A stretch of 64,000 nt of DNA from Sinotaia quadrata. Taxonomy: Eukaryota; Mollusca; Gastropoda; Architaenioglossa; Viviparidae. The position numbers and the translations under genes are program-made. The notes beneath the pieces are model-generated. The model was not told the origin of the DNA, did no database searches, and saw only the letters and a list, made by a program, of their open reading frames with translations. Shown piece by piece: positions 1 through 10,500 of the stretch. The DNA lies in contig CM054181.1 of NCBI GenBank assembly GCA_028829895.1, positions 115,911,860-115,975,859 on the forward strand, written 5' to 3'. Positions within the stretch are counted from its first letter, which is position 1, and each line of letters begins with the position of its first letter.

Positions 1-51
1 TGGTAATGCACAAAATAATGTCTAACAAAAAATTCTGTTACATTATTTCAG

Positions 52-165
52 CCTCGAGGTTACCCTTGAAAGAAACATATGATTTTTTGAAGCAGGAGCA
101 ATCCTGGATGCAACCAGTGTTCTTTAATGGTGCTGACCTTGAACTGGTGGCACGCGAATTTACGG
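52..165 (+). CDS. Penultimate coding exon, unidentified gene (partial)
   Basis: Internal exon preceded by a pyrimidine-rich acceptor ending in CAG at 49-51 and followed by a consensus donor, GTAAGT, at 166. It completes a codon begun upstream (two leading bases) and ends with one base that joins the next exon, giving 37 full codons. The peptide begins SRLPLKETYDF and contains QPVFFNGADLELVAREF. I do not recognise the family. The upstream part of the gene lies outside the window. The call rests on matching splice sites and phase with the exon at 278. Confidence 0.6.
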
Positions 166-277
166 GTAAGTTAAAGCATCTAACGCTTTCGTTGAGTATG
201 TTGGAAGTCACCAATTTGCTAGCATAATGTGTTGCATTAATGGTATGTATAATATATCCTCTCTGTTTATTTCTCAG

Positions 278-480
278 TGGCTCACAGTCTTGCGGAGCTC
301 AAAAAATCACTGTCCCTGACACCAGAGAATGCTGAAAATCTTCGAACAGCCTTGATGAACGTCCGCGACAGTGAGGATCGCCCATTGATCAAAATGGGCA
401 TGCCCGAAAATTCATGGCCAGATATAAAATTCTTCTTTACAAAACTGCTGGATACTGGATTTAAATTCGAGAACCTGTGA
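278..480 (+). CDS. Terminal coding exon, unidentified gene
   Basis: The exon starts after TTCTCAG (acceptor 275-277) and its first two bases complete a Val codon with the last base of the previous exon, across a 112-bp intron. It runs in frame to TGA at 478-480. The C-terminal peptide is charged and helical-looking: a Leu/Lys-rich stretch (HSLAELKKSLSLTPENAENL), then PDIKFFFTKLLDTG, ending FENL. No transmembrane segment or catalytic motif is visible. A polyadenylation signal lies 324 bp downstream. The family is not recognised. Confidence 0.6.
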
Positions 481-1790
481 GATTCTTCACTAAGCAATGA
501 AGATGTCATATAATGGTCAGGATCATGAGCCTATTCGATCCTGTTCTGCAGTCAGTCTTGTCAAATATAACTTTATACAGAGCAATATCTGTTTGTGCGC
601 ACACATGTACATACATATACACACATAGAGGCATAAAACATACATACACATAAGAGGGACATTTAATTCAGGAAATCAGTTTAAAGAATAGAGCCTTTAT
701 TTCTGGTCTAAAAATTTAGAGAATAATCGTATAATTCGAATATATATCTCTTTTAAAGATATGTATATTTGTATTTCATGGTGTGTTCTTCAATACGCTC
801 TCTAATAAAATTGAAACCAGTGTGGGATTCATCCAACTGCTGAGGATATGCAGTTTATTGTGTATTATACTTATAGTGTAATACAACCCAGAATTAGCAG
901 AAGGAAATGTAGACAAGTTATATTAAATTGATAATGTTGTCATATATTAATTTAAACCTATGAACATCATCACCTGTTGAAACAGTAAGGGTTGCCCAAG
1001 AAGTTAGATTAGGAAAATTATTGTTACTATAACATTCTATTAAATAAAAAAAAGAACAGAATTATTTTCGTAGAACTTCTGTGTTCGTTCTGGTTTTGTC
1101 TTGACGTATGTGTCATACAAGCAAGTCTGTGGCCTCAGTCACGTGTCTTCAGTGTTATGTGCAAGTGTTACAATTAAAATACTCGTGTAAAGACTATGTC
1201 ATTAGCCCCATGCCAGCCTGCAAAGGATTTTACAATATGAAATTAATTATTATATTGTTAATGATAATATTTAAAATCCCCAACTTATGCTCTAGTCACT
1301 TTCTATGGAGGGGGGGTGGAGGTATTCACTTCCTATGTCTATCTAAAAGTCACTTGTGGTTCAGCCCCCACACCCCTTGTGTCTTGGCAACAAATACAAG
1401 GAAGACACAAAAACAAGACTACACAATATTCGTAACAGAAAAACAAGTCCTGCAAAAAGCACAAACATTAAGTGACGTCACACGATAGAGCAGACAACGA
1501 AATAGTGCAAACTCGTCTATCTAATTTAATACAAGAAAATGAATAACATGACAAAGTGAATGAGAGATAATGGTGAATGTTATCTACAAAATGTAAACAA
1601 TAATCTTTTCTATTTGTCCAATTCAGAATTTGAGTTCACAAATGCCACAGCTTCTTCAAGCTACACAACTAATTAGGTTTGTTACCAGCTAAAGAATTAA
1701 ACACTTAGAAAAAAATATCTACGTTTCTGTCTGGCAAAACGATGACTTTGGTTTTTCAAGGACAAATTCCAGACCGGGGCTCTAATTCAC
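481..1790. other. Non-coding stretch, no gene seen
   Basis: AT-rich sequence that probably includes the 3' UTR of the gene ending at 480. The longest open frame (1108-1488) has no splice support and a composition unlike protein. I see no array or mobile element. Confidence 0.5.
804..809 (+). other. Candidate polyadenylation signal AATAAA
   Basis: The canonical hexamer lies 324 bp after the stop codon at 480 on the same strand, a plausible 3' UTR length. Another AATAAA near 1044 is an alternative. Inference only. Confidence 0.35.
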
Positions 1791-1797
1791 TTGCTGT

Positions 1798-2200
1798 TTC
1801 TGCCTTTTGCTAAAGCGCGTACTTAAGTGTGATCCTAACACATCCTGTTTCTGCTTTTCGCTAAACCGAGTACTTAAGTGTGATCCTAACACATCATGTT
1901 TCTGCTTTTCGCTAAAGCGCGTACTTAAGTGTGATCCTAACACATCATGTTTCTGCTTTTCGCTAAAGCGAGTACTTAAGTGTGATCCTAACACATCATG
2001 TTTCTGCTTTTCGCTAAAGCGAGTACTTAAGTGTGATCCTAACACATCATGTTTCTGCTTTTCGCTAAAGCGAGTACTTAAGTGTGATCCTAACACATCA
2101 TGTTTCTGCTTTTCGCTAAACCGAGTACTTAAGTGTGATCCTAACACATCATGTTTCTGCTTTTCGCTAAAGCAAGTACTTAAGTGTGATCTTAACGCAT
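1798..2200. repeat. 51-bp minisatellite, 8 copies
   Basis: The unit contains GTACTTAAGTGTGATCCTAA and recurs at 1819, 1870, 1921, 1972, 2023, 2074, 2125 and 2176, an exact 51-bp step. Because 51 is divisible by 3, both strands show long periodic open frames that are not genes. Units are nearly identical, differing mainly at GCGC, CCGA or GCGA just before GTACTT. Confidence 0.95.
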
Positions 2201-4045
2201 CTGATGTCTCTGGTCATTCAAGCTCTTTGCTAATAGAAAGTGTGGGTGTTTGAGTTTGCTTATGGGATGTCCTCTCTACGATAATTTAATGCCAGGAACC
2301 TGAAATGCATTTGCATTAACTAAACAAAGTAAGATGCTAAGCAGAGTGCCGTCTGAAAATACAGCTATAATTTTAATAAACTTTAAAAATGTTTGATTAA
2401 TTTCTTGACTGGTTGACTTGATTGATTTGTGTGTATTAGTCCACTTCTTATTTCATGAGCAGTCGTTATAACACAGGAAATGAGAGTTTAGAGGGAAAAG
2501 AGAAGGTGCACCGTAAGTTGTCGATAGCCAATCAGAATCCACGGAACGTAACAAGCTACCAGTCGAAATCCGCTAAGCCTTCGTGTAACTCTCTGTAAAC
2601 CATCGCTCCTGTGCCGTTAAAGGATGCGTTACTGTAAACGATGTAGTGCACAAAGTTAAACTTCACTCACGCCCACCTGTTAACAAATGCCCACTGTTGT
2701 ATCAGGAACATGTTACAGTAACGAACCAATTGCATCAGCTATTATTTCATCTATAATAATTATTACGTTACAAGCAATCTAAGTCTCTCATCATCACGAA
2801 TAGTTTCCTATAAACAATCAAAATGAAAGCCGTTAAATACCGTAACTACCTTACTGAAAGCAACAATTCTCAAGCCCGCTAAACACCGAGACAACGTTAA
2901 TACAACTGGACATTCGCCAGTTTTCTCAACATCACTACTATCTTACAGCTAACAGCCATCCCCAAGCCCGCTAAAATCGAGACTACCGTTATACAAGTAG
3001 CCAAAACCCACTGAAGAGAGCAATAAAAAAAATATCTTTGTACACATTCCTGAATCCACTTGATTCTAAATACGTCCCCAGTTTCTCTTTACCTTTTAGA
3101 AATAATGAATTATTTGGGTTATTTTCTCTCTACCCTTTTTTGTATTTGTATGAATGCATTTTATTACATCAGTGGTTGTTTGTGTGTTAATTGTATCATA
3201 ATATTTTACTTTATATACTGTAGCATTAATTTTAACACTTCTCATAACATAAATGTATACGACAAATTTTCTTGAATAGATAACCTTATTACTCTAGCCA
3301 GTAACGGGACAAAAACTGGAGTCTTTATTTTTTGCTGTTAACTTTAGTTGGTAAATCCATTAGAATGTCATCATTATTATTATGCAACTTCCAAAACTAT
3401 TTGTGTACAAATTAATACTTGAAGTAACTTGATCATAATTAAATATTTTACTTTACAGTTTATGGTTTCATAATACTGCATATTAGCAAAGTTACAAAAT
3501 TTTGTTGCACTAATTATACCAACACTAGTAATGTGGCAAAAATTGAGATTTTTTCCACTAAAATTCTAGCCATTTTTTTTGTTACTGTATTTGATTGTCA
3601 CTTTAGATCATGTATACACAGTATACTAATAATTGAATATTAATAAGAAGAAATGCATATATTTAGGCTTTATTTGACTATCCAACTATTATATTAATAT
3701 AACATTGGCTATTAATTGCTAAATTTAAAGCTTTTAATATACAATACTAAATAAATAAAACAGTACACACACACAAAAGAAATAAACAAACATAACATTT
3801 ATACAGACATTTATGCACTAACATGCAAATATAGAGAAATATGAAAGAAACTACTCTTCTACTAGGTAAAGTAATTAAAATTTATAATATGAATAATAAT
3901 CATTCAGTTAAAAACAAGACTATACCCATTCGTGATGTCACTTCTGCTTGTTTTTATCCCGATGTCTTGGAATTGTGTGTCTTAGTAACGGGTAAATCTC
4001 GTTCACAAACTATGTTTGACCTAGATTCCATTTCACTTGGACTTT
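2201..4045. other. Gene-poor AT-rich stretch
   Basis: No supported exon. Around 2850-3020 there is a faint, diverged repeat in which a CAAGCCCGCTAAA-like segment followed by a GAGAC-ACCGTTA-like segment recurs. Otherwise I see nothing. Confidence 0.4.
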
Positions 4046-4049
4046 AATT

Positions 4050-4262
4050 TCAATGGCATAGAGTCCATAGACAATGACCGGAGAACTGATGACACAATTT
4101 CAATGACATAGACGGTGACTAGAGAAATGATGACACAATTTCAATGGCATAGATGGTGACTAGAGAAATGATGACACAATTTCAATGGCATAGATGGTGA
4201 CTAGAGAACTGACGACACAATTTCAATGGCATAGACGGTGACCGGAGAACAGATGATTTAAT
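4050..4262. repeat. 41-bp minisatellite, ~5 copies
   Basis: The unit includes GACACAATTTCAATGGCATA and GGTGACTAGAGAA. The GACACAATT landmark recurs at 4091, 4132, 4173 and 4214, a 41-bp step. Confidence 0.9.
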
Positions 4263-4512
4263 TTCAATACCATTGACTGTAACCATTGAAAAAGATGGTC
4301 AATTCATGTTCAACATTTTGCATTAGAATCAATTATCTGCATGGTTCACCCTCCAAATTTCTGTATCAAGGAAGATAAACGTCTAGCATAAAAATGGGCG
4401 CCACATAGGACTAGGAACTGGACGGAATGGGAATATTTGAGTCATTTCGACACTGCGTTAAATGAAGGTCACGTGCGTGACACAACAGGGACGTCCAATT
4501 GGGGAACAATAA

Positions 4513-4748
4513 AGATGGCTGTAGAAGACAAGTGGTTGGTTCCGGTTTGGTTCCGAGGTCAACACGGTGCACATGAAACGTACATCATATCCACTTCGAG
4601 CTCTCTTCCTGAAAGATGAAAACAGTATTTATTGGTGGTTAGTCGACATGCATCCTACGGTCGTTATTGAAATCCCCAAACGTGCGGATCAGGCATTTCG
4701 ACATCTAGATCTACGACAGTCGTCCATTTTGATATGCGTGCCTTACCG
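4513..4748 (+). other. Weak candidate exon or decayed coding sequence
   Basis: An ATG at 4515 in good context (AAAGATGGC) opens a 34-codon frame. It overlaps a second frame whose peptide looks protein-like (SIYWWLVDMHPTVVIEIPKR) and ends at a donor-like CCG|GTGAGG at 4748-4749. The two halves are in different frames and the phase fits none of the downstream exons I could model. It may be a shifted pseudo-exon or chance. Confidence 0.2.
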
Positions 4749-5035
4749 GTGAGGATTCGCTTGTAATTTTAAAATATAATTTAACTCGTGTTTTTTCACT
4801 TACAAAGCAAGTTCCTGTTTGCATGATATGTGCACCTAAAATTATTTTCAATGAAATAAGACGGACCAAATTTAAAACTATTTACATGAATGCAGTAGAC
4901 GTCATGAGAATTACAAGGAGCCTAACGGATTTTAAGGGATATAGTTCTGACTAAGACGTACACTCACCAGTGAATGATTTTGTGATGAAGAAGTTTTATT
5001 ACGCAATACTAGTTCCAGTGTGTGACGTCTATCTA

Positions 5036-5178
5036 TCTGTTTGTCTACCCACCCATCTATCTAACTATCTATCTATCTATCTGTTTGTCTCTCCACCCAC
5101 CCATCTATCTATCTATCTATATGTTTGTCTACCCATCCATCCAACTATCTATATATCTATCTATCTGTCTATGTTTTT
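5036..5178. repeat. TATC microsatellite within ~40-bp units
   Basis: Blocks of (CTAT)n alternate with TGTTTGTCTACCCACCCAT-like segments at roughly 40-bp spacing, giving a compound micro-/minisatellite. Confidence 0.85.
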
Positions 5179-5399
5179 ATGTATGAGAGAGAAAGGCAAA
5201 CTTCCCAATCCTCAGTGTACGAAATATTTACCCACTCACTGCTCTTATGTAAATATTACACTCATGCAGAAGATGATACTGCTGTGCATGGGCATTGGTT
5301 CAAGCTTTGCCAGTTCTGTAGTCGACGATGATTGGTCTATTCAGCAGCCAATAGGCTTTCACGTAAGTGAACTTTGACTCTTGTTCCGTTTAAATATTA

Positions 5400-6290
5400 A
5401 TGGAGTTTTCGTATGCATCGCTGAGTGTCACACTCTCACTACCACCACTACCCTACGCACGCACGCACAGAGTGTATGCGTGCATAAAAAAATACATCAG
5501 TGATAACTTCTTTCTAGTGCATTGTTATGTAAGTTATTATTGCACTGCATGGCCTTGATCCCCCCCCTCGCCCTCTTTCCATGTTAATCCTTGCAGCAGG
5601 GAATATCATTAAATAACACTTAAATGGAACTGAATGGAGAATCACAAACTTAGAAATGACAGATAAAAGTAAAGCTCATTCGTTCAATCAATAACAATAA
5701 AATCATCAGCAAAACTAAATAGTTACACGTTTATCAATTATTCTTGATTCATTGCAAGAAAATAAATGCATTAACGATCACGAATTGTAATTTTAACAAA
5801 TATCCCAAATGCTTAAAATTCCACAATATTAATTCACATATAAGCAAAATTTGTGAAAAATTTGCCCGAGATGTTTTAATATGACAATGTCAATATTTCA
5901 ATAGTCACCAGTTCAAAAATTTTATGCAATGTTTGATCGCTGATAATTTCATGATATATTTGCACTAGATACATTGCACATAATTCCCTTAAGCAATACT
6001 TGCATGGCATATATTGTACACACTCCCTTTAAGCAATACTTGATCGTCTGAACACCAGTTTTCTGAATTCGAGAAAGATTAAATGATGTCAGAATTATCG
6101 ATGGATTTGTGTTGTTTCTGCTTTTTTTCAACCGGCATTTCAGATTCTCATTGAAAAACCTATCAACAACAATCACTAACTCCCACTCTTATCTGGGTTA
6201 TCGACCCTTACTTCATTTATGTAGCCTAGACTAGCTGCAGGATACCACTTATTGACATAAAGTATTTCCAGTGACATGAAAGTACAGTGA
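5400..6290. other. Non-coding stretch, no gene seen
   Basis: AT-rich. Only a short (ACGC)n run near 5455-5470 and two imperfect copies of a segment around AAGCAATACTTG (5990-6045) stand out. Confidence 0.4.
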
Positions 6291-6299
6291 ACAGAGAAT

Positions 6300-6580
6300 T
6301 CAAAAAGAGAAATTATGGATACGCTTTGACAACAAATTAGAAATAGTTCAATAGCTAAACATTGAAAAACATGTCTCATTTCACTTTCATTCTTAGGTAA
6401 AGAGTGGATACGCTTTGACAACAAATTAGAAATAGTTCAATAGCTAAACATTGAAAAACATGTCTCATTTCACTTTCATTCTTAGGTAAAGAGTGGATAC
6501 GCTTTGACAACAAATTAGAAATAGTTCAATAGCTAAACATTGCAAAACATGCCTCATTTCACATTCTTAGGTAAAGATTG
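6300..6580. repeat. 89-bp tandem repeat, 3 copies
   Basis: GGATACGCTTTGACAACAAA recurs at 6317, 6406 and 6495, an 89-bp step. The third copy is slightly diverged and truncated. Confidence 0.9.
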
Positions 6581-6689
6581 AAATATAAAAATCCTAGTCG
6601 ACAATCCACATTTATTACAGAGTCATTGTCAAACAAAATGCATTGTTCATGAAAGTGCATTATTATAAGTACAAAACACAGCAAACATA

Positions 6690-6880
6690 TAATAACTGAT
6701 TGCCACAAGACACAACGAGCATTTAATGACTGATTGCCACTAGGCACAACAAGCATAAAATGACTGATTGCCACAAGACACAACAAGCATAAAATGACTG
6801 ATTGTTACAAGACAAAACAAGCATAACATGACTGATTGCCACAAGACACAACAAGCATACCATGACTGATTGTGAAAGTT
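6690..6880. repeat. ~34-bp minisatellite, ~6 copies
   Basis: The unit includes GACTGATTGCCACAAGACAC and AACAAGCATAAAAT, with point differences between copies. Confidence 0.85.
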
Positions 6881-7214
6881 AATCGAAATGCATTTCACAA
6901 CCCTAAATGTCGTTCTGGAAAGGACTTGTTCTTCTTTGCTTGAGACGGGTATGCTGGCCAATTTCTTTCAAGCCAAGAGAAGTCTTCATCATCAAGTTAT
7001 ATTTGTGATGAGATATGCTTTTGGAAACACACATCACTATTTAAATAGATGCAAGGTATCCTAGGAAGCTGTAAAGGAGTTTACGTGGATTGTCCAAAGT
7101 TTTGTTGGACATACATTTATCATACGCTGTAGTATGATAGAGATTTTCCTCAACTTTCACACAGTTTAAGGCCTGATTTTATTTTGTTATTTATTCTTAT
7201 GCCTGGCTGTGCAC

Positions 7215-7428
7215 ATTGTGCACTACTCGCTGACACATTGGCGAGTGTGCACTACTCGCTGACACATTGGCGACTGTGCACTACTCGCTGACACATTGGC
7301 GACTGTGCACTACTCGCTGACACATTGGCGATTGTGCACTACTCGCTGACACATTGGCGATTGTGCACTACTCGCTGACACATTAGCGATTGTGCACTAC
7401 TCGCTGACACATTAGCAATCTCCAGGTG
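7215..7428. repeat. 29-bp minisatellite, 7 copies
   Basis: GTGCACTACTCGCTGACACA recurs every 29 bp from 7218. The array ends about 150 bp upstream of the proposed first coding exon at 7579. Confidence 0.95.
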
Positions 7429-7578
7429 TTTGCAAAACTGTAACTGTAAACAAGAACGTACGAAAGAAATAGATGTGGTCAGCTTCGCGACTCACGTTAT
7501 AATTAAGAATATTACCGTGTTAGGAAGAAACATTGGTCAAGAATAGCCCACTGATCCTACGACCAGAGATCATGGACC

Positions 7579-7596
7579 ATGGACATGCAGAAAAGG
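7579..7596 (+). CDS. Candidate first coding exon (MDMQKR)
   Basis: ATG at 7579 sits in an excellent Kozak context (GACCATGG), and six codons lead to AAAAGG|GTCAGT, a reasonable donor in phase 0 that matches the exon at 8219. A competing reading of the same region, from an acceptor-like TTAG at 7520-7523 (EETLVKNSPLILRPEIMDHG), would end out of phase at this donor. It would need the weaker donor TTT|GTATTA at about 7605. Which is used cannot be settled by eye. Confidence 0.35.
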
Positions 7597-10500
7597 GTCA
7601 GTTTGTATTACATCCCCTGAACGAAATACGTACTTTTATACTTCATCAGCGTTTGGTTATTTCTTTTCCATCGTTATTAAAAGTGGAATTACTAAAGTGG
7701 TGCCGTAAAATGTGGAATTACTAGAGTAACGCCATTAACTGTAAAACTACGAGAGCGAAGCCATTAAATGTGGAATTGTTAGAGTAACGCCATTAACTGT
7801 AGAATTACGAGAGCGACGCCATTAAATGTGGAATTACTAGAGTAACGTCATTAAATGTGGAATTATTAGAGTGACGCCATTACATGTGAAATTACTAGAG
7901 TAACGTCATTAAATGTGGAATTATTAGAGCGACGCCATTAAATGTGGAATTACTAGAGTAACGTCATTAAATGTGGAATTATTAGAGTGACGCCATTACA
8001 TGTGAAATTACTAGAAACATCATTCAATGTGGAATTGCTACATTTACATCATTAAACGTGGAATTACTAGAATTACGCCATTAAATGTAGAGTTACTAGA
8101 ATTACGTCATTAAACGTGAAAAATCTAGAATTACTTCACTTTTGTTTATAAGTGAAAATGAAGTATTATAACATGCTATTTCTAATGTATTAGAGCTTCA
8201 ATTACTTTTTTTTTTCAGAATGCCAAATATTACCCACTCACCAACCCCAGGTCTGACAATCAAGAGCTAAGGCACTCGGACCCTTACTGTCAGGTAGAGG
8301 TGTTCACCGCCATCATCGACAACAACGTCAACACGGTTCTTAATGATAATGCAGACGTAAGGGTATAGAACACGTAATTAAACGTGTGCATGGGAGATAG
8401 GGTTGCCATTTTAATTGATTGGTTAATTGACTGACTGGGTAGATTTTTGAAAGTGTAACGTTTTTCCAGCAAGGAATAAAATAGTTGAGGCACTTCTAAC
8501 ACAGCCATATCCTTCTACACATGGTTCCGCATACAGTACTATTTCATGCACCTGTTTATGATTATAAAAACATTGTTATTATTATAAAAACACCTGTTTA
8601 TCATTATAAAAACATTGTTTATGATTATAAAAACACCTGTTTATCATTATAAAAACATTGTTTATGATTATAAAAACACCTGTTTATCATTATAAAAACA
8701 TTGTTATTATTATAAAAACACCTGTTTATGATTATAAAAACATTGTTTATGATTATAAAAAAACCTGTTTATCATTATAAAAACACCTATTTATCATTAT
8801 AAAAACACATGTTTATCATTATAAAACCTGTTTATCATTTATAAAAGCACCTGTTTATCATTATAAAAGCGTGTGTTTATGATTCTAAAAACTTGTTTTT
8901 ATGATTAGAAAAAACTATTTATGATTATAAAAACACCTGTTTACGATTATAAAAACATGTTGATATCATTATAAAAATATGTGTTTATTAATATAAAAAT
9001 ACCAGTTTAATATAATAAAAAAACTATTTATGATTATAAAAACACTTATTTATGATTATAAATACTTGTTTATTATTATAAAAACACCTGTTTATAATTA
9101 TAAAATCACCTGTTTATGATTTAAAACAAACCTGTTCATGATTATAAAATCACCTGTTTATGATTATAAAACAAATATGTTCATGATCATAAAAAATGTG
9201 TTTTTGATTATAAAAACACCTGCTTGTGATTATAAAACACCTATTTATGATTCTTTTTTGAAACACCTGTTCATGATTATAGAAACATGTGAATATCATA
9301 ATAAAAACACCTCTTTACGATTATAAAAAAAACCTCTTTATTATTATAAAAACACCTATTTATTATTGTTCTCTGATTGGCTGTGATGTAAACTCTGCAT
9401 GTGTGTATATTTATTTTACAGGGCAAAGGTCTCTTATTGTTCTCTGATTGGCTGTGATGTAAACTCTGCATGTGTGTATATTTATTTTACAGGGCAAAGG
9501 TCTCTTATTGTTCTCTGATTGGCTGTGATGTAAACTCTGCATGTGTGTATATTTATTTTACAGGGCAAAGGTCTCTTATTGTTCTCTGATTCGCCAGACG
9601 TGTGTTATGTGCGTGACATTTCCCAGGCAGAATTACAGTCTGCGAGAACCTGCTACTATGGACGTGTGCGGCCACTGGTGAGTGGAATGCCAGCGTTGAC
9701 ACTGTATAAAGACGTATTAATGTTGGAATACATTATGCATATCAGCATAGAGATTTTATATCACCATTGCGCATGTTAGAATATATTATTCATATTAATT
9801 TTAGGTGAGGTTAAAGTGTTATATTATTTTCTTTTACTTTGTTTCCTTTATTATTATTGTTTTATTTTTTCGTCATGGTTACTATCATTAGTATTGTTGA
9901 CACTGATTGATTGATTAATTGATGAATGATGGGTTGATTGAAATTCACGTCGTACCTAAATTTACAGATGGCAGTTGAACTTCCGCAAGCCATGATAACA
10001 GCTTTTTCTGACCTTTATTCAGGGTAGCTGTAAGCGGTTTTCAAAACCAAATGCCACTTGTGCTGTACCCCTTTCCTTGTGGAATTGTATTTTGAATGCA
10101 CGTCACGAGAAAACGCACAAGTCTCTTTATTGGCTTCATCTTTAACTATTATTTTTAAACGTTTTAGCTAACATTAACGGTTCATTTAATTTGTTGTTAA
10201 CTATTAAAAGAAAACACTTTTATGTATTTTTTCTATTCACTAAGAGACTTTATCTTTGTATATAATTTATTATCTTTTTTCTAATGTGACGTCATTTTTA
10301 AATACATTTTCTTATTCAACATTTTGTCATGTTTGTATGTGAATCTCATTTACTTACATACTGAGTTCGTGTTTTATATTTTTCTGTTCAAATAGTGACG
10401 ACCTGTTATATATCTTTTCTACACACAGAAACACTTTTTTCTCTATTCATAGTGTGAGATGCATTTCTTTCTCTCCAAACATAAAGACATGTTGCAGTCT

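Noticed and set aside
1782..2253. Open frames on both strands
   Set aside because: Both strands are open because the 51-bp unit is a multiple of three and lacks stops. No coding signal outside the array.
7524..7607. Exon reading EETLVKNSPLILRPEIMDHG joined to 8219
   Set aside because: It needs the weak donor TTT|GTATTA. The stronger donor at 7597 puts this frame out of phase with the next exon. Kept only as an alternative in the gene entry.
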